Both the position numbers and the translations under genes were made by a program. Under the pieces are notes generated by a model that was not told the DNA's origin, ran no database searches, and saw only the letters and a list, made by a program, of their open reading frames with translations. Shown in pieces: positions 18,448-27,497 of a stretch of 64,000 nt of DNA (within the stretch, counting starts at the first letter, position 1; every line of letters begins with the position of its first letter). The stretch comes from Synechococcus sp. CC9311. GTDB lineage: Bacteria > Cyanobacteriota > Cyanobacteriia > PCC-6307 > Cyanobiaceae. Location: NCBI RefSeq assembly GCF_000014585.1, contig NC_008319.1, positions 1,674,001 to 1,738,000 of the forward strand, read 5' to 3'.

Positions 18448-21039
18448 ATGCAACCCACAGCAGAACAATTCACCGAAAAAGCCTGGTCCGCGATCACTTC
18501 AGCCCAGCAGCTAGCCCAGAACCGCCGGCATCAACAACTTGAAAGCGAACACCTCCTGAGAGCTTTGTTAGACCAAGAGGGCCTGGCAGGCCGAATCCTC
18601 GACAAGGCTGGGGTCTCTTCAACAGCTCTGCAAACGTCTGTAGACACCTTTCTCAGCCAGCAACCAGCACTGAGCAACGCCCCGGACTCAGTGTTTCTTG
18701 GCAAAGGCCTCAATGCTTTGCTCGATCGGGCTGAAACGCTGAAACAAAGTTATGGCGATAGCTTTATTTCGATTGAGCATCTGCTGCTGGCCCTCGCCGA
18801 CGATGGCCGCTGTGGCCGTCAGCTTCTTAGCCAAGCTGGCACGGATACCTCACGATTAAAAACCGCCATTAATGCCGTGCGTGGCAGTCAGAAAGTAACC
18901 GACCAAAACCCAGAGGGAACCTACGAATCTCTTGAAAAATATGGTCGCGATCTCACCAGCGCTGCCCGTGAGGGCAAGCTCGATCCCGTGATCGGTCGCG
19001 ATGAAGAAATCCGTAGAACCATTCAAATCCTCAGCCGACGCACCAAAAACAACCCTGTCCTGATCGGTGAACCAGGGGTGGGCAAGACAGCCATTGTGGA
19101 AGGGCTCGCCCAACGCATCGTGAATGGGGATGTGCCTCAAGCACTGCAAAATCGTCAGCTGATTGCCCTCGATATGGGAGCACTCATCGCTGGAGCAAAA
19201 TATCGCGGTGAATTCGAAGAACGATTAAAAGCCGTCCTTAAAGAGGTCACCAACTCCGAGGGACAGATTGTCTTGTTCATCGATGAAATCCATACCGTGG
19301 TGGGTGCGGGTGCCACCGGTGGCGCCATGGACGCCAGCAACCTGTTGAAGCCCATGCTTGCGCGAGGCGAACTGCGCTGCATCGGGGCCACCACCTTGGA
19401 TGAGCACAGGCAACACATTGAAAAAGACCCCGCTCTAGAGCGACGCTTTCAGCAAGTTCTGGTTGATCAACCGACCGTAGAAGACACCATTTCAATTTTA
19501 CGAGGCCTGAAAGAGCGCTACGAGGTTCATCACGGCGTACGCATTGCTGATAGTGCGCTTGTAGCAGCAGCAGTATTAAGTAGTCGATACATCGCCGATC
19601 GCTTCCTCCCCGACAAAGCGATCGATCTTGTGGATGAATCAGCCGCCAGGCTCAAGATGGAAATCACTTCCAAACCAGAGGAGATCGACGAGATCGACCG
19701 CAAAATTCTGCAACTGGAAATGGAGAAGCTTTCGTTAGGAAGAGAATCTGATGCAGCGAGTCAAGAGCGACTACAGCGACTCGAACGCGAGCTAGCAGAA
19801 TTATCCGAACAGCAGAGCACCCTCAATGCGCAATGGCAACAAGAGAAAGGTGCCATTGATGAGCTCTCTGCTTTAAAAGAAGAGATCGAACGTGTGCAGC
19901 TACAAGTTGAGCAAGCCAAGCGAAATTATGACCTCAACAAAGCTGCAGAGTTGGAATACGGAACCCTCGCGGGACTTCAAAAGCAACTTCTTGCGCAGGA
20001 ACAAGCATTAGTAGAGACCGATGACAACGCTGAAAAATCACTACTGAGAGAGGAGGTCAGCGAAGACGACATCGCCGAGGTGATTGCGAAGTGGACAGGA
20101 ATTCCTGTTGCCAAGCTTGTTCAATCGGAGATGGAAAAACTGCTCAAACTCGAGGATCAACTGCATCAACGCGTCGTGGGACAAAACCAGGCCGTTACCG
20201 CAGTAGCCGATGCCATCCAACGATCGAGAGCCGGGCTGAGCGATCCCAATCAACCAATCGCCAGTTTTTTATTTTTAGGTCCAACTGGAGTAGGGAAAAC
20301 GGAGCTGTCGAAAGCCTTGGCAGCCCAACTATTTGACAGCGAAGACGCCTTAGTTCGCATCGACATGTCGGAGTACATGGAGAAACACACGGTGAGCCGA
20401 TTAATCGGGGCTCCTCCTGGATATGTGGGTTATGAAGCGGGAGGACAGCTCACAGAAGCGGTGAGGCGCAGGCCTTACGCAGTGATCCTGTTCGATGAGG
20501 TGGAAAAAGCCCATCCGGACGTCTTCAATGTGATGCTCCAAATCCTCGATGATGGTCGTGTTACCGATGGCCAAGGCCGTACCGTTGATTTCACCAATGC
20601 GGTGCTGATTCTCACGAGCAACATCGGCAGTCAATCCATCCTTGATTTAGGAGGGGATGACTCTCAACATCAAGAGATGGAAAGCCGGGTGAATGAAGCT
20701 CTGCGCAACCACTTCCGCCCAGAATTTCTCAATCGAATCGACGACACGATTATTTTCCACAGCCTTCGTCGTGATGAACTTCGCCTGATTGTTGCTCTCC
20801 AGGTGGAACGGTTGAGAAAACGCCTCAGCGAGCGCAAGCTGGATCTCCACATCAGCGAAGAAGCGACTGACTGGTTAGCGAACGCTGGCTATGACCCTGT
20901 CTATGGAGCGAGACCCCTCAAACGTGCCATTCAGCGCGAACTGGAAACGCCCATTGCAAAAGCGATCCTTTCAGGTGCTTATGAAGAAGGAAGTAGCGTT
21001 CAAATTCAAGTCAAAGAAGAACGCCTAAACCTGCTCTAA
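18448..21039 (+). CDS. clpB: ATP-dependent disaggregase ClpB
   Basis: 863 residues, full length. Two N-terminal Clp repeats (about 8-145), the first AAA domain with Walker A GEPGVGKT (207-214), a long coiled-coil middle domain (about 405-525), and a second AAA domain with Walker A GPTGVGKT (611-618) and [10 protein letters not shown] in front. The middle domain distinguishes it from ClpA/ClpC. With DnaK it dissolves heat-damaged aggregates. It stands as a single gene behind a structured leader. Confidence 0.97.
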   Translation: MQPTAEQFTEKAWSAITSAQQLAQNRRHQQLESEHLLRALLDQEGLAGRILDKAGVSSTALQTSVDTFLSQQPALSNAPDSVFLGKGLNALLDRAETLKQSYGDSFISIEHLLLALADDGRCGRQLLSQAGTDTSRLKTAINAVRGSQKVTDQNPEGTYESLEKYGRDLTSAAREGKLDPVIGRDEEIRRTIQILSRRTKNNPVLIGEPGVGKTAIVEGLAQRIVNGDVPQALQNRQLIALDMGALIAGAKYRGEFEERLKAVLKEVTNSEGQIVLFIDEIHTVVGAGATGGAMDASNLLKPMLARGELRCIGATTLDEHRQHIEKDPALERRFQQVLVDQPTVEDTISILRGLKERYEVHHGVRIADSALVAAAVLSSRYIADRFLPDKAIDLVDESAARLKMEITSKPEEIDEIDRKILQLEMEKLSLGRESDAASQERLQRLERELAELSEQQSTLNAQWQQEKGAIDELSALKEEIERVQLQVEQAKRNYDLNKAAELEYGTLAGLQKQLLAQEQALVETDDNAEKSLLREEVSEDDIAEVIAKWTGIPVAKLVQSEMEKLLKLEDQLHQRVVGQNQAVTAVADAIQRSRAGLSDPNQPIASFLFLGPTGVGKTELSKALAAQLFDSEDALVRIDMSEYMEKHTVSRLIGAPPGYVGYEAGGQLTEAVRRRPYAVILFDEVEKAHPDVFNVMLQILDDGRVTDGQGRTVDFTNAVLILTSNIGSQSILDLGGDDSQHQEMESRVNEALRNHFRPEFLNRIDDTIIFHSLRRDELRLIVALQVERLRKRLSERKLDLHISEEATDWLANAGYDPVYGARPLKRAIQRELETPIAKAILSGAYEEGSSVQIQVKEERLNLL

Positions 21040-21092
21040 AACCACGCTTAATACTCTTCAATCTGCGAGAAAAATCAGCTCAAAGCAAAAAG

Positions 21093-21578
21093 TTAGCCCT
21101 TAAAGCTCAAAGACTCAAACCAATGCGGCACTGAGAAATATGTTGCCTCATTGCTAACATTTTCTCTTGCTTCTACTTTCCAGCAGCAAGTTCGACCACG
21201 ATCACGTTCTTTCAAGAGTTCATTCGCCCAGTTCCACAACAATTGTGCTGTACTTTCCATTCCTACATTTTTCATCACGCGAAGATCCAGGGCTCCCTGC
21301 GCATGAAGAGATCGCCATTGTTCCAGCAAAGGATCATCTTGGTTGACCAAAAAAGTGTGATCAAACTGATCTCTCAACTGTTTCTCTAAGGGACGCAAAC
21401 TTGAGAAATCCACCACAAAGCCACATGCATCCAGCTCGTTAGCAGCAAACCAAAAGGTGAAGCTTCGGCTGTAGCCATGGACGAAATGACAATGTCCTTC
21501 GTGTTGCCACTGCCTATGACAACAGGGATACCCCTCGAAATGCTTGCTGCAGGTGAAACCGGCGGGAGGCAGAAACAT
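21093..21578 (-). CDS. QueD / 6-pyruvoyl-tetrahydropterin synthase family protein
   Basis: 161 residues. The fold's markers are visible: CHRQWQHEGHCHFVHGYSRSF (Zn-ligand region, 20-40), a FVVDFSSLRPL strand-helix and DHTFLVNQDDPL, as in 6-carboxytetrahydropterin synthases of queuosine synthesis. The usual C-x3-H-G-H zinc motif here reads C30-x3-H34-G-Y36, so one expected histidine is tyrosine; other histidines nearby (21, 26, 29, 31) may take over. Divergent from hisIE with about 50 bp between starts. Family likely, exact reaction uncertain. Confidence 0.75.
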   Translation of the reverse strand: MFLPPAGFTCSKHFEGYPCCHRQWQHEGHCHFVHGYSRSFTFWFAANELDACGFVVDFSSLRPLEKQLRDQFDHTFLVNQDDPLLEQWRSLHAQGALDLRVMKNVGMESTAQLLWNWANELLKERDRGRTCCWKVEARENVSNEATYFSVPHWFESLSFKG

Positions 21579-21630
21579 CAGCTCGAAAGAAGGAGCACAC
21601 TGCGGGAGAATTGACCTTGTCTACATCTAC

Positions 21631-22314
21631 ATGCACCGAGGCCCAATGCCAGCCGCTGATGCCGCCTTCATTGATGAACTCCGCTTCAATGACAAGGGGC
21701 TAATTCCTGCAATCGCTCAAGACTGGCTAGACGGAGCGATCCTCATGCAAGCCTGGATGAATCGCGCAGCACTGGAGCTCACACTGAGCACGGGTGAAGT
21801 GCATTACTGGAGTCGGTCTCGACAAGAGATGTGGCATAAAGGAGCTACTAGTGGTCACATCCAACATCTCAAGGGCTTTCGCTACGACTGCGACGCGGAT
21901 GTGCTCCTACTCACCATCGAGCAAGACGGCGATGTGGCCTGTCACACAGGAGCTCGCAGCTGTTTTTATGACAATGGTCCAGTGCCTAGCGAAGGAGGGC
22001 ATGAGGCAGCCGCCCCTCCAGCCGATGCCTGCACCGAATTGATGCGAGTGATTGAGGATCGCCGCAACTGCCCCGATGAAGGCAGTTATACCAACCGATT
22101 ACTCGAAGGGGGAGACAATCAAATTCTCAAAAAAATCGGTGAAGAAAGCGCAGAATTTGTGATGGCATGCAAAGACAACAATGCCAACGAGATCGCAGGG
22201 GAAGCAGCTGATTTAATTTTTCATCTCCAAGTGGCTTTGGCTCATCACAACGTCAGTTGGAGGGATGTTCAGGCCGTACTTGCCAACCGCCGTGGAGCGC
22301 CAAGACGCTCCTAA
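21631..22314 (+). CDS. hisI: Bifunctional phosphoribosyl-AMP cyclohydrolase / phosphoribosyl-ATP pyrophosphatase
   Basis: 227 residues from ATG 21631 (the ATG at 21646 is also possible). The N-terminal HisI half carries the zinc/active-site cysteines in CDADVLLL and CHTGARSCF; the C-terminal HisE half begins near residue 130 and shows ILKKIGEESAEFVMA and EAADLIFHL, the pyrophosphohydrolase helices. It performs steps two and three of histidine synthesis; step one (hisG) is in this window at 56.8 kb but not linked. Its last four bases overlap the convergent protease gene. Confidence 0.95.
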   Translation: MHRGPMPAADAAFIDELRFNDKGLIPAIAQDWLDGAILMQAWMNRAALELTLSTGEVHYWSRSRQEMWHKGATSGHIQHLKGFRYDCDADVLLLTIEQDGDVACHTGARSCFYDNGPVPSEGGHEAAAPPADACTELMRVIEDRRNCPDEGSYTNRLLEGGDNQILKKIGEESAEFVMACKDNNANEIAGEAADLIFHLQVALAHHNVSWRDVQAVLANRRGAPRRS

Positions 22315-22949
22315 GGCGTCGGAGACAAAGGCAAGCCAAATTGACTCGGCTGCTGGCGCATCCACTCCAGAGTGCGCTGGTCACGGGGCGACAGCTTCAA
22401 CACCGGCGAGGCTCCTTGGACAGGTGCCATCGCATCACTGGGCACCAAGCTATGGGCCCACAGCCCGAAAGCATGCCCTAACTCATGAAGTGCTGTGGCC
22501 TGTTGAGACTCGGCTCTCAACTCAGGTGACACCATCACGGTGACCTGGGGCTCAAGACGCCACACCCCCTGCCGTTGCACCTCCAACACCTGAAGCACGC
22601 TTCTGCCATTGCTTGCGCGCCATCCATCAGCAAGACGTCGCCGGGGCGGTCTGCGTCGCTCTACTCGAATATGGGCCCGCTCAGGATCATCAACACGGAT
22701 GATCGGCAACACAGCAGACCACTCATCAAGAGCACGATCGACAGCGCCGAACCATCGCCTTTCCCAACGATTGGGCTCAACGCTTTGAGCTGGCTGAACC
22801 CAGACGCACCAGCGCGGCAAAACGGGAAATCCAGATGAGCTAATCGCCAATCTGGAGCCATAGCCTGGGGCATTGGTCAGGTCACTACGGCGCAACGGAT
22901 CGGTTCTGATCTGCTGAGCCTGAACTGGAGGACAGGGGTCAACTTGCAT
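22311..22949 (-). CDS. Matrixin-like zinc metalloprotease
   Basis: 212 residues. The metzincin motif HELGHAFGLWAHS (HExxHxxGxxxH, near residues 156-167) is followed within about 6 residues by SDAM, which supplies the Met-turn. No clear signal peptide is seen, though the start may be mis-set; the N-terminal 30 residues are polar. Related proteins are secreted or lumenal zinc proteases. It is followed (upstream in transcription) by the DUF2214 gene at 8 bp, suggesting a two-gene operon. Confidence 0.78.
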   Translation of the reverse strand: MQVDPCPPVQAQQIRTDPLRRSDLTNAPGYGSRLAISSSGFPVLPRWCVWVQPAQSVEPNRWERRWFGAVDRALDEWSAVLPIIRVDDPERAHIRVERRRPPRRRLADGWRASNGRSVLQVLEVQRQGVWRLEPQVTVMVSPELRAESQQATALHELGHAFGLWAHSLVPSDAMAPVQGASPVLKLSPRDQRTLEWMRQQPSQFGLPLSPTP

Positions 22950-22957
22950 GGTTCAGA

Positions 22958-23449
22958 TCAAGACGCCGGCAAGCCCACACCACGAGCCATCAGCGTTGCC
23001 AACAAAGGCACAAGAGCAAAACCCGCAAGCTCAATATTGACAATCCAGCCCAGACGGGTGGCTAGAGCCTCAGACACTTTGGGGAGTTCACCCTTTCGCA
23101 GGGGAATCGCCCAGAGGATGTAGGTCACTGTGGGATACAACGACAAAGCACCCACGGACAGATACAGACCGACCTTCCACCAGAACAAGGGATTGGTTGT
23201 GTAGAAATCGCTGCCTTGCCCGAAATACAGGACACGAAAAATGCCACTGACCAGCAGTGCCAAAGCGGCGATTCCGTAAATGATGTCGGTGATCACCATG
23301 GCCGTAGCTGCCCGACGATCCGGATCAGGACGCAATAAGCGACGCTCCACGACAAGAGCGGCAAAGCAGAGCATGAAACTTAGGTAGTGCACATAGGCCA
23401 CACCAGCGCTTTTAGCGATCTCTGGGGTCAGCAAAGTGGCCAGCGGCAT
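22958..23449 (-). CDS. DUF2214 integral membrane protein
   Basis: 163 residues from ATG 23449; an ATG at 23524 would add 25 polar residues that do not fit the family start. Four hydrophobic helices (about 14-34, 53-75, 92-112, 135-155) with YVHYLSFMLCFAALVVER after the first turn match DUF2214 (predicted membrane proteins of cyanobacteria and proteobacteria). Function is unknown. The conserved His in AYVHYL could bind haem or metal, but this is a guess. Confidence 0.72.
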   Translation of the reverse strand: MPLATLLTPEIAKSAGVAYVHYLSFMLCFAALVVERRLLRPDPDRRAATAMVITDIIYGIAALALLVSGIFRVLYFGQGSDFYTTNPLFWWKVGLYLSVGALSLYPTVTYILWAIPLRKGELPKVSEALATRLGWIVNIELAGFALVPLLATLMARGVGLPAS

Positions 23450-23681
23450 AACAAATGATTCAGTGGGGGTGACCGTAGCTGCTGGCTCGCCACACTCGCC
23501 AAGACAAGAAGGGGCAGGGGTCACAGAGTCCTAGCGAACGCGCAACAAAAAGAGATAATGGAGCAATAATGAATAACGAAAAAAACATGAATTAAGCTAT
23601 AAACATAAATTCCGCAGTCTTTATTACGCAATCTGGATAGAAAGACTTTCGCCCTAAGTTCAAGAAAACCAGGAGTCACAG

Positions 23682-24608
23682 ATGGTGAGTTCTCTGAGTG
23701 CTTTTCTCGGCGAAATCGGTCGGCATCAACTGTTGACGCCGGAACAGGAATTAACTCTGGGCCGCAAGGTGCAGGCCATGGCAGCTCTCACTGAGCGCTG
23801 CACGATGGCTGGTGGCGAAGGTGATGCATGCGTTTACAGCGACGAAGAGAAGCGCACGATCAAGCGAGGAGAAAAGGCAAAAAATCAAATGATTACGGCC
23901 AATTTAAGGTTGGTCGTAAATCTTGCGAAGCGATATCAAGGCAAGGGACTTGATCTTCTCGACCTGATCCAAGAAGGCACCCTTGGACTGACCCGAGCCG
24001 TTGAAAAATACGATCCCACGCGAGGCCATCGGTTTTCCACCTACGCCTATTGGTGGATTCGTCAAGGCTTGAACCGTGCGCTTTCAACACAAAGTAGAAC
24101 CATTCGCATCCCCGTGAATGTCAATGAAAAACTGACGAGATTACGCGCTGCTAAAGCTCGACTCATGCAAAGCAATGGACTTGCCCCATCCGCCGAGCAA
24201 TTGGCCGAATGCATGAAGTTGCCAATTAGCGAAGTCGAGGACTTGTTGGGATGTGAACTTCGCAGCGTCACCGTGAGCTTGCAGGGTGTCGTGAAGTCAA
24301 AATCCGATCCGTCCGAACTGGTGGATGTCCTACCAAGCGATGAAATTCCACCGATGGAGCGGGCTGAAATCGCCGAGCGAACGGACTCCGCCTGGAATCT
24401 GCTCGACAATTCGAACCTGACTCCCAAAGAGAGAACCATCGTCATGCTGCGGTTTGGACTGGATGGCAGCCACGAGTGGCGCACCCTTGCCGAAGTCGCC
24501 CGACAGATGAATTGCAGCAGAGAATATTGCCGTCAGGTGGTGCAACGAGCTTTACGCAAACTGCGTAAAACCAGCATCCAGCACGGCTTAGTGGAACCCG
24601 CCCACTGA
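23682..24608 (+). CDS. Group 2 sigma-70 factor (SigB/RpoD-like)
   Basis: 308 residues. Region 1.2 (SLSAFLGEIGRHQLLTPEQE), region 2 with NLRLVVNLAKRYQGKGLDLLDLIQEG and FSTYAYWWIRQ, region 3, and region 4 with an HTH near the C-terminus (LAEVARQMNCSREYCRQVVQRAL) are all present. Region 1.1 is absent, as expected for non-essential group 2 sigma factors that adjust transcription to stress or nutrients. It is preceded by a 157 bp AT-rich gap. The exact Sig class is not assigned. Confidence 0.93.
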   Translation: MVSSLSAFLGEIGRHQLLTPEQELTLGRKVQAMAALTERCTMAGGEGDACVYSDEEKRTIKRGEKAKNQMITANLRLVVNLAKRYQGKGLDLLDLIQEGTLGLTRAVEKYDPTRGHRFSTYAYWWIRQGLNRALSTQSRTIRIPVNVNEKLTRLRAAKARLMQSNGLAPSAEQLAECMKLPISEVEDLLGCELRSVTVSLQGVVKSKSDPSELVDVLPSDEIPPMERAEIAERTDSAWNLLDNSNLTPKERTIVMLRFGLDGSHEWRTLAEVARQMNCSREYCRQVVQRALRKLRKTSIQHGLVEPAH

Positions 24609-24666
24609 AAAATCAGTGAATTAAGTGATAGTGGAGAGATCTTGAATACCCATCGCTGCATCGTTC

Positions 24667-25041
24667 ATGACTGATGCCTCTTCCTGCACTGATTCGGTTT
24701 TTGAAGCTGACGTGATCGAAAGCTCCGTCATCGATGAGGGAGTTTTCAAACGGCTATTAAGGCGCGCGGGAAGAACGATTGCAGCTCCAGCCCTCGAAGC
24801 CCTCGAAATGGTTCTGGATCAGACCACACCTCCTCAGGCCAGGCTCACAATGCTGGCAGCTCTGACCTACCTCCTCTTACCGACCGATCTCATCCCCGAC
24901 TTTTTGCCCGTCGCGGGTTTTAGCGATGACCTTGTTGCCCTGACAGCTGTGATCGGCTTGTGCAGCAAACACATCACACCGGACATTCGTCTGCGGGCAC
25001 AACGCAGACTGGATCGATGGTTCCCCCTCGGACGCTCATGA
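24667..25041 (+). CDS. DUF1232 (YkvA-like) protein
   Basis: 124 residues. The block LTMLAALTYLLLPTDLIPDFLPVAGFSDDLVAL (about 57-90, hydrophobic with PxDxIPD) is the DUF1232 signature, probably a membrane-associated helical hairpin. Function unknown. Its stop overlaps the start of the next gene by four bases (ATGA). Confidence 0.83.
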   Translation: MTDASSCTDSVFEADVIESSVIDEGVFKRLLRRAGRTIAAPALEALEMVLDQTTPPQARLTMLAALTYLLLPTDLIPDFLPVAGFSDDLVALTAVIGLCSKHITPDIRLRAQRRLDRWFPLGRS

Positions 25042-25367
25042 ACCCCTGGTCTCCCGATGTTGAGGAAGAGCTGGCCTCAGTTTTGAAGGATTGGCTAAAA
25101 CAGCAGGGTCGAACCCAAGCCGATCTTCGCCGAAGCCTCCGAGCAACCTCAACACGCATGCCCGCTTTGATGGAAGTGCTTGAACGAGAGCATCGGCTCG
25201 GAGGACTGCCCAGGCTCGCGGCGAAGCTCTGCAGCATCGAGGCTGATTGGATCAATAATGCTCCCGCCCATGCCAACGCTTCCGCAGGCGACTTAACGAC
25301 CGACACGGATCCATTTGGCCAACTCGATCTGCTTCTGCGCGAAATCCGCGACGATCGCGGCAACTGA
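25038..25367 (+). CDS. Conserved hypothetical protein, possibly HTH
   Basis: 109 residues from ATG 25038, four bases inside the DUF1232 gene. The region GRTQADLRRSLRATSTRMPALMEVLER (about 20-46) looks like a helix-turn-helix of the Cro type, and WINNA and the acidic tail follow. No firm family. The overlap implies translation together with DUF1232. Confidence 0.6.
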   Translation: MNPWSPDVEEELASVLKDWLKQQGRTQADLRRSLRATSTRMPALMEVLEREHRLGGLPRLAAKLCSIEADWINNAPAHANASAGDLTTDTDPFGQLDLLLREIRDDRGN

Positions 25368-25407
25368 ACGAAATCACAGGCAAAGTGGTTTTAGATGCCT
25401 TCCTGCC

Positions 25408-25665
25408 TTGCGTTTATCCGGTTCCCTCGTCTTCAGCATCGGACTCATGGCTGGTGCTGGTTTCTTTGTTTTTGCTCCCCAGATGGCGCAGGCTCAAACG
25501 GAAACATGGCTGCTTGGACCCAACAGCCGCTCGGGACAAGGCAGCACTGTGGTGCCAACTGATTGCGTCACGGGAGACGACGGTTCGATCACCTGTGATA
25601 CCAAGATCGAAAACCCTGCAGGTACGACCCCTGCCAAGCCTTACTACAACCCATTCACCAACTGA
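25408..25665 (+). CDS. Small exported protein of unknown function
   Basis: 85 residues from a TTG at 25408; the frame is open from 25315 but that start lies inside the previous gene. A hydrophobic signal segment (SGSLVFSIGLMAGAGFFVF) ends at AQAQ, leaving about 55 residues with a Cys pair in DCVTGDDGSITCD that may form a disulfide. An internal ATG at 25447 would cut the signal short. I do not recognise a family. Confidence 0.5.
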   Translation: MRLSGSLVFSIGLMAGAGFFVFAPQMAQAQTETWLLGPNSRSGQGSTVVPTDCVTGDDGSITCDTKIENPAGTTPAKPYYNPFTN

Positions 25666-25671
25666 TCAGCC

Positions 25672-26244
25672 GTGACTCAGGCCCGTCGCAAGCGTCGATC
25701 CTTCCTGCTGCTCGTTGACTCCGCAGAGCAACAAGTAGCCAAGCTGCTCACGGTCATCACAGCCGTGGTAATTGTGGCGGCCCTGATTCAACTCACGATT
25801 CGAGTCAGCCTTGCGCTGATTTATACCGATCGCAATTCCTATTGGCTCGGTGATGGGCTCATCAAAATTCTTGGAGATCTCCTAACCGTTCTGATTGCCC
25901 TTGAAGTTCTTCAGAACGTCACAAGCTACCTCAGGAAACATGTCATCCAGATTGAACTCGTTTTGGTAACAGCTTTAACGGCTGTTGCCCGAAAAGTGAT
26001 TGTTTTACCTGCAGGATCTGAAAACAAACCGCAACTTCTTATTGGGCTTGGTATCGCTTCGATTGCTCTTGCTGGCTCCTACTGGCTCGTCAAACGCTCA
26101 AGCCCTCTTGATTCAGCGGCAAGACAGGAGGACTGGAGTTCAGAGACCAATACAGAGCGAGCCATACAGTCCCAGGATGCGGATCTGTCCTCACCAGGCG
26201 GTGGCGACGATGGGCTGAAATCAAGAGCTGATCTCCAGCGCTGA
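25672..26244 (+). CDS. PsiE-like (phosphate-starvation-inducible E family) membrane protein
   Basis: 190 residues from GTG 25672, 6 bp after the previous stop. A basic start and four hydrophobic helices (about 25-48, 62-82, 95-118, 124-142), with EVLQNVTSYLRKHVIQIELVL between, match PsiE (PF06146). The last 45 residues are polar and low-complexity; they lie over the 3' end of the convergent Nif11-cupin gene (155 bases shared). The role is unknown. Confidence 0.75.
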   Translation: MTQARRKRRSFLLLVDSAEQQVAKLLTVITAVVIVAALIQLTIRVSLALIYTDRNSYWLGDGLIKILGDLLTVLIALEVLQNVTSYLRKHVIQIELVLVTALTAVARKVIVLPAGSENKPQLLIGLGIASIALAGSYWLVKRSSPLDSAARQEDWSSETNTERAIQSQDADLSSPGGGDDGLKSRADLQR

Positions 26245-26662
26245 GATCGACCCATTCATCGGGATCCTTGAATTGCAATCTGGCACTACCACGCATCAGG
26301 GTTAGCCACTCGTTTTCTGCCTGGTCGTACCAGAACTCCTTCGGGCTAGATGCCGCGCATGACTCAATCCGCATCAAACGCCAACCAAAACCTTGGCAAA
26401 GAATGCGCTCATGCTCCTCTCCAGGTTCCAAACCCTGACCGAGCAACAAGTTGTTAGGCCGCCTATCAATGACTGCTCCCTCTTCATCCCCCCAGCGCCG
26501 CGCGATCTCAAACCCCCAGGACCGGGCAAGTTGCACAACTGAGTTGTGATCGTCACAAGCAGCGAGCTGCTGACGTCGCTCAGGATGCTCGCGAAGTGAC
26601 TGAACCAAGCCATTCAGATGATTCACCTTCTGCAGGAATCGCTGAAGATCCTTTTCGGCCAA
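26090..26662 (-). CDS. Nif11-cupin fusion protein
   Basis: About 190 residues from a TTG at 26662 (a TTG at 26707 adds 15 residues; no ATG is in frame). The N-terminal 60 residues are Nif11-like: LQRFLQKVNHLNGLVQ, then SVVQLARSWGFEIA. The C-terminal part (about 110-180) is a small cupin: EFWYDQAENEWLTLMRGSARLQF, LSAGDQLLISAHRRHRL. The final 50 residues overlap the convergent PsiE-like gene. It is divergent from a c-type cytochrome gene, as the other Nif11 gene here is linked to petJ. Confidence 0.72.
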   Translation of the reverse strand: MAEKDLQRFLQKVNHLNGLVQSLREHPERRQQLAACDDHNSVVQLARSWGFEIARRWGDEEGAVIDRRPNNLLLGQGLEPGEEHERILCQGFGWRLMRIESCAASSPKEFWYDQAENEWLTLMRGSARLQFKDPDEWVDLSAGDQLLISAHRRHRLVRTDPHPGTVWLALYWSLNSSPPVLPLNQEGLSV

Positions 26663-26764
26663 CTGAAAATTCCATGAATTCTCTAATCCTGCCAACAATC
26701 GAGACAAGCATCAGCACACAGGCGAATAAGGAAGCAAACTATTGCTCTACCAGCATCTGTGAGC

Positions 26765-27091
26765 ATGATTCCACTCCTCTCATCAGTTCTGCTTGCCTTG
26801 ATGCTGTTTTTGCCATCCACTGCACTTGCAGTTGAGACAGGAGCCTCATTATTTCAAAACAATTGCGCTAGCTGCCACCCCAATGGCGAAAACATTATTC
26901 GTCGAGGGCGCACACTCAAGATGAAAGCATTGACAAAACGTGGACTCGATAGCAGCGAGGCCATCGCACAAGTTGCCCGAGAAGGAATCGGACAAATGAG
27001 TGGTTACGCCGATGCACTTGGTGAAGATGGAGATGTGTTTGTAGCCGAATGGGTTTGGCAACAAGCTCAAAAGGCTTGGACCCAGGGATAA
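26765..27091 (+). CDS. Small c-type cytochrome (class I, c6-like)
   Basis: 108 residues from ATG 26765 (a GTG two codons upstream is possible). A signal peptide ends near TALA (residue 22). One haem motif CASCH is at 34-38 and a likely axial Met78 is in GQMSGY. Overall this is a short monohaem cytochrome related to c6 but distinct from petJ, with a shorter C-terminal helix. It should act in the lumen or periplasm as an electron carrier. Partner unknown. Its 3' end overlaps the convergent YciI gene by 25 bases. Confidence 0.85.
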   Translation: MIPLLSSVLLALMLFLPSTALAVETGASLFQNNCASCHPNGENIIRRGRTLKMKALTKRGLDSSEAIAQVAREGIGQMSGYADALGEDGDVFVAEWVWQQAQKAWTQG

Positions 27092-27336
27092 ACATCCAGC
27101 TGAGTCCAAATCCCTTCACGCCAATACACGTCTTGTTCAAGCAGAGCACAAACGCTGGCTTTGCTGTCTGATTCAAAGATCCCAAAGACGTGAGTGCTTC
27201 CTTCCGTAGGGCCCAGAGTAATTAATGTTCCCTGTTCTTTAAGAGCACGCAGTCCAGCAAGATGCTCAGCTCGAAAAGGCTCACGCTTTTCAAGTGCGCC
27301 CTCGCAATATGTACCCCAAAGAACGAAGCGTGCCAT
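27067..27336 (-). CDS. YciI-family protein
   Basis: 89 residues. The pattern FVLWGTYCEGALEKREPFRAEHLAGLRALKEQGTL with a His at the end of the first helix and DVYWREGIW-x-DVYPW at the C-terminus fits the YciI ferredoxin-like fold. Some members are dehydrochlorinase or enzyme-like; most have no known reaction. Convergent with the cytochrome gene. Confidence 0.82.
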   Translation of the reverse strand: MARFVLWGTYCEGALEKREPFRAEHLAGLRALKEQGTLITLGPTEGSTHVFGIFESDSKASVCALLEQDVYWREGIWTQLDVYPWVQAF

Positions 27337-27497
27337 TGATCAATTCTCCCTTAGGCCTTTTGTTGACGATAGAATGAAATCTTTAAACTGCACAAATCTT
27401 TTGAATTGATTGAATCATTGTTGATAATTGCATTAAGAAGCCTCTAATTCGATTTCGATGTCCTTAGAACAACAACCTCTATAAGTAAGCCAGATCA

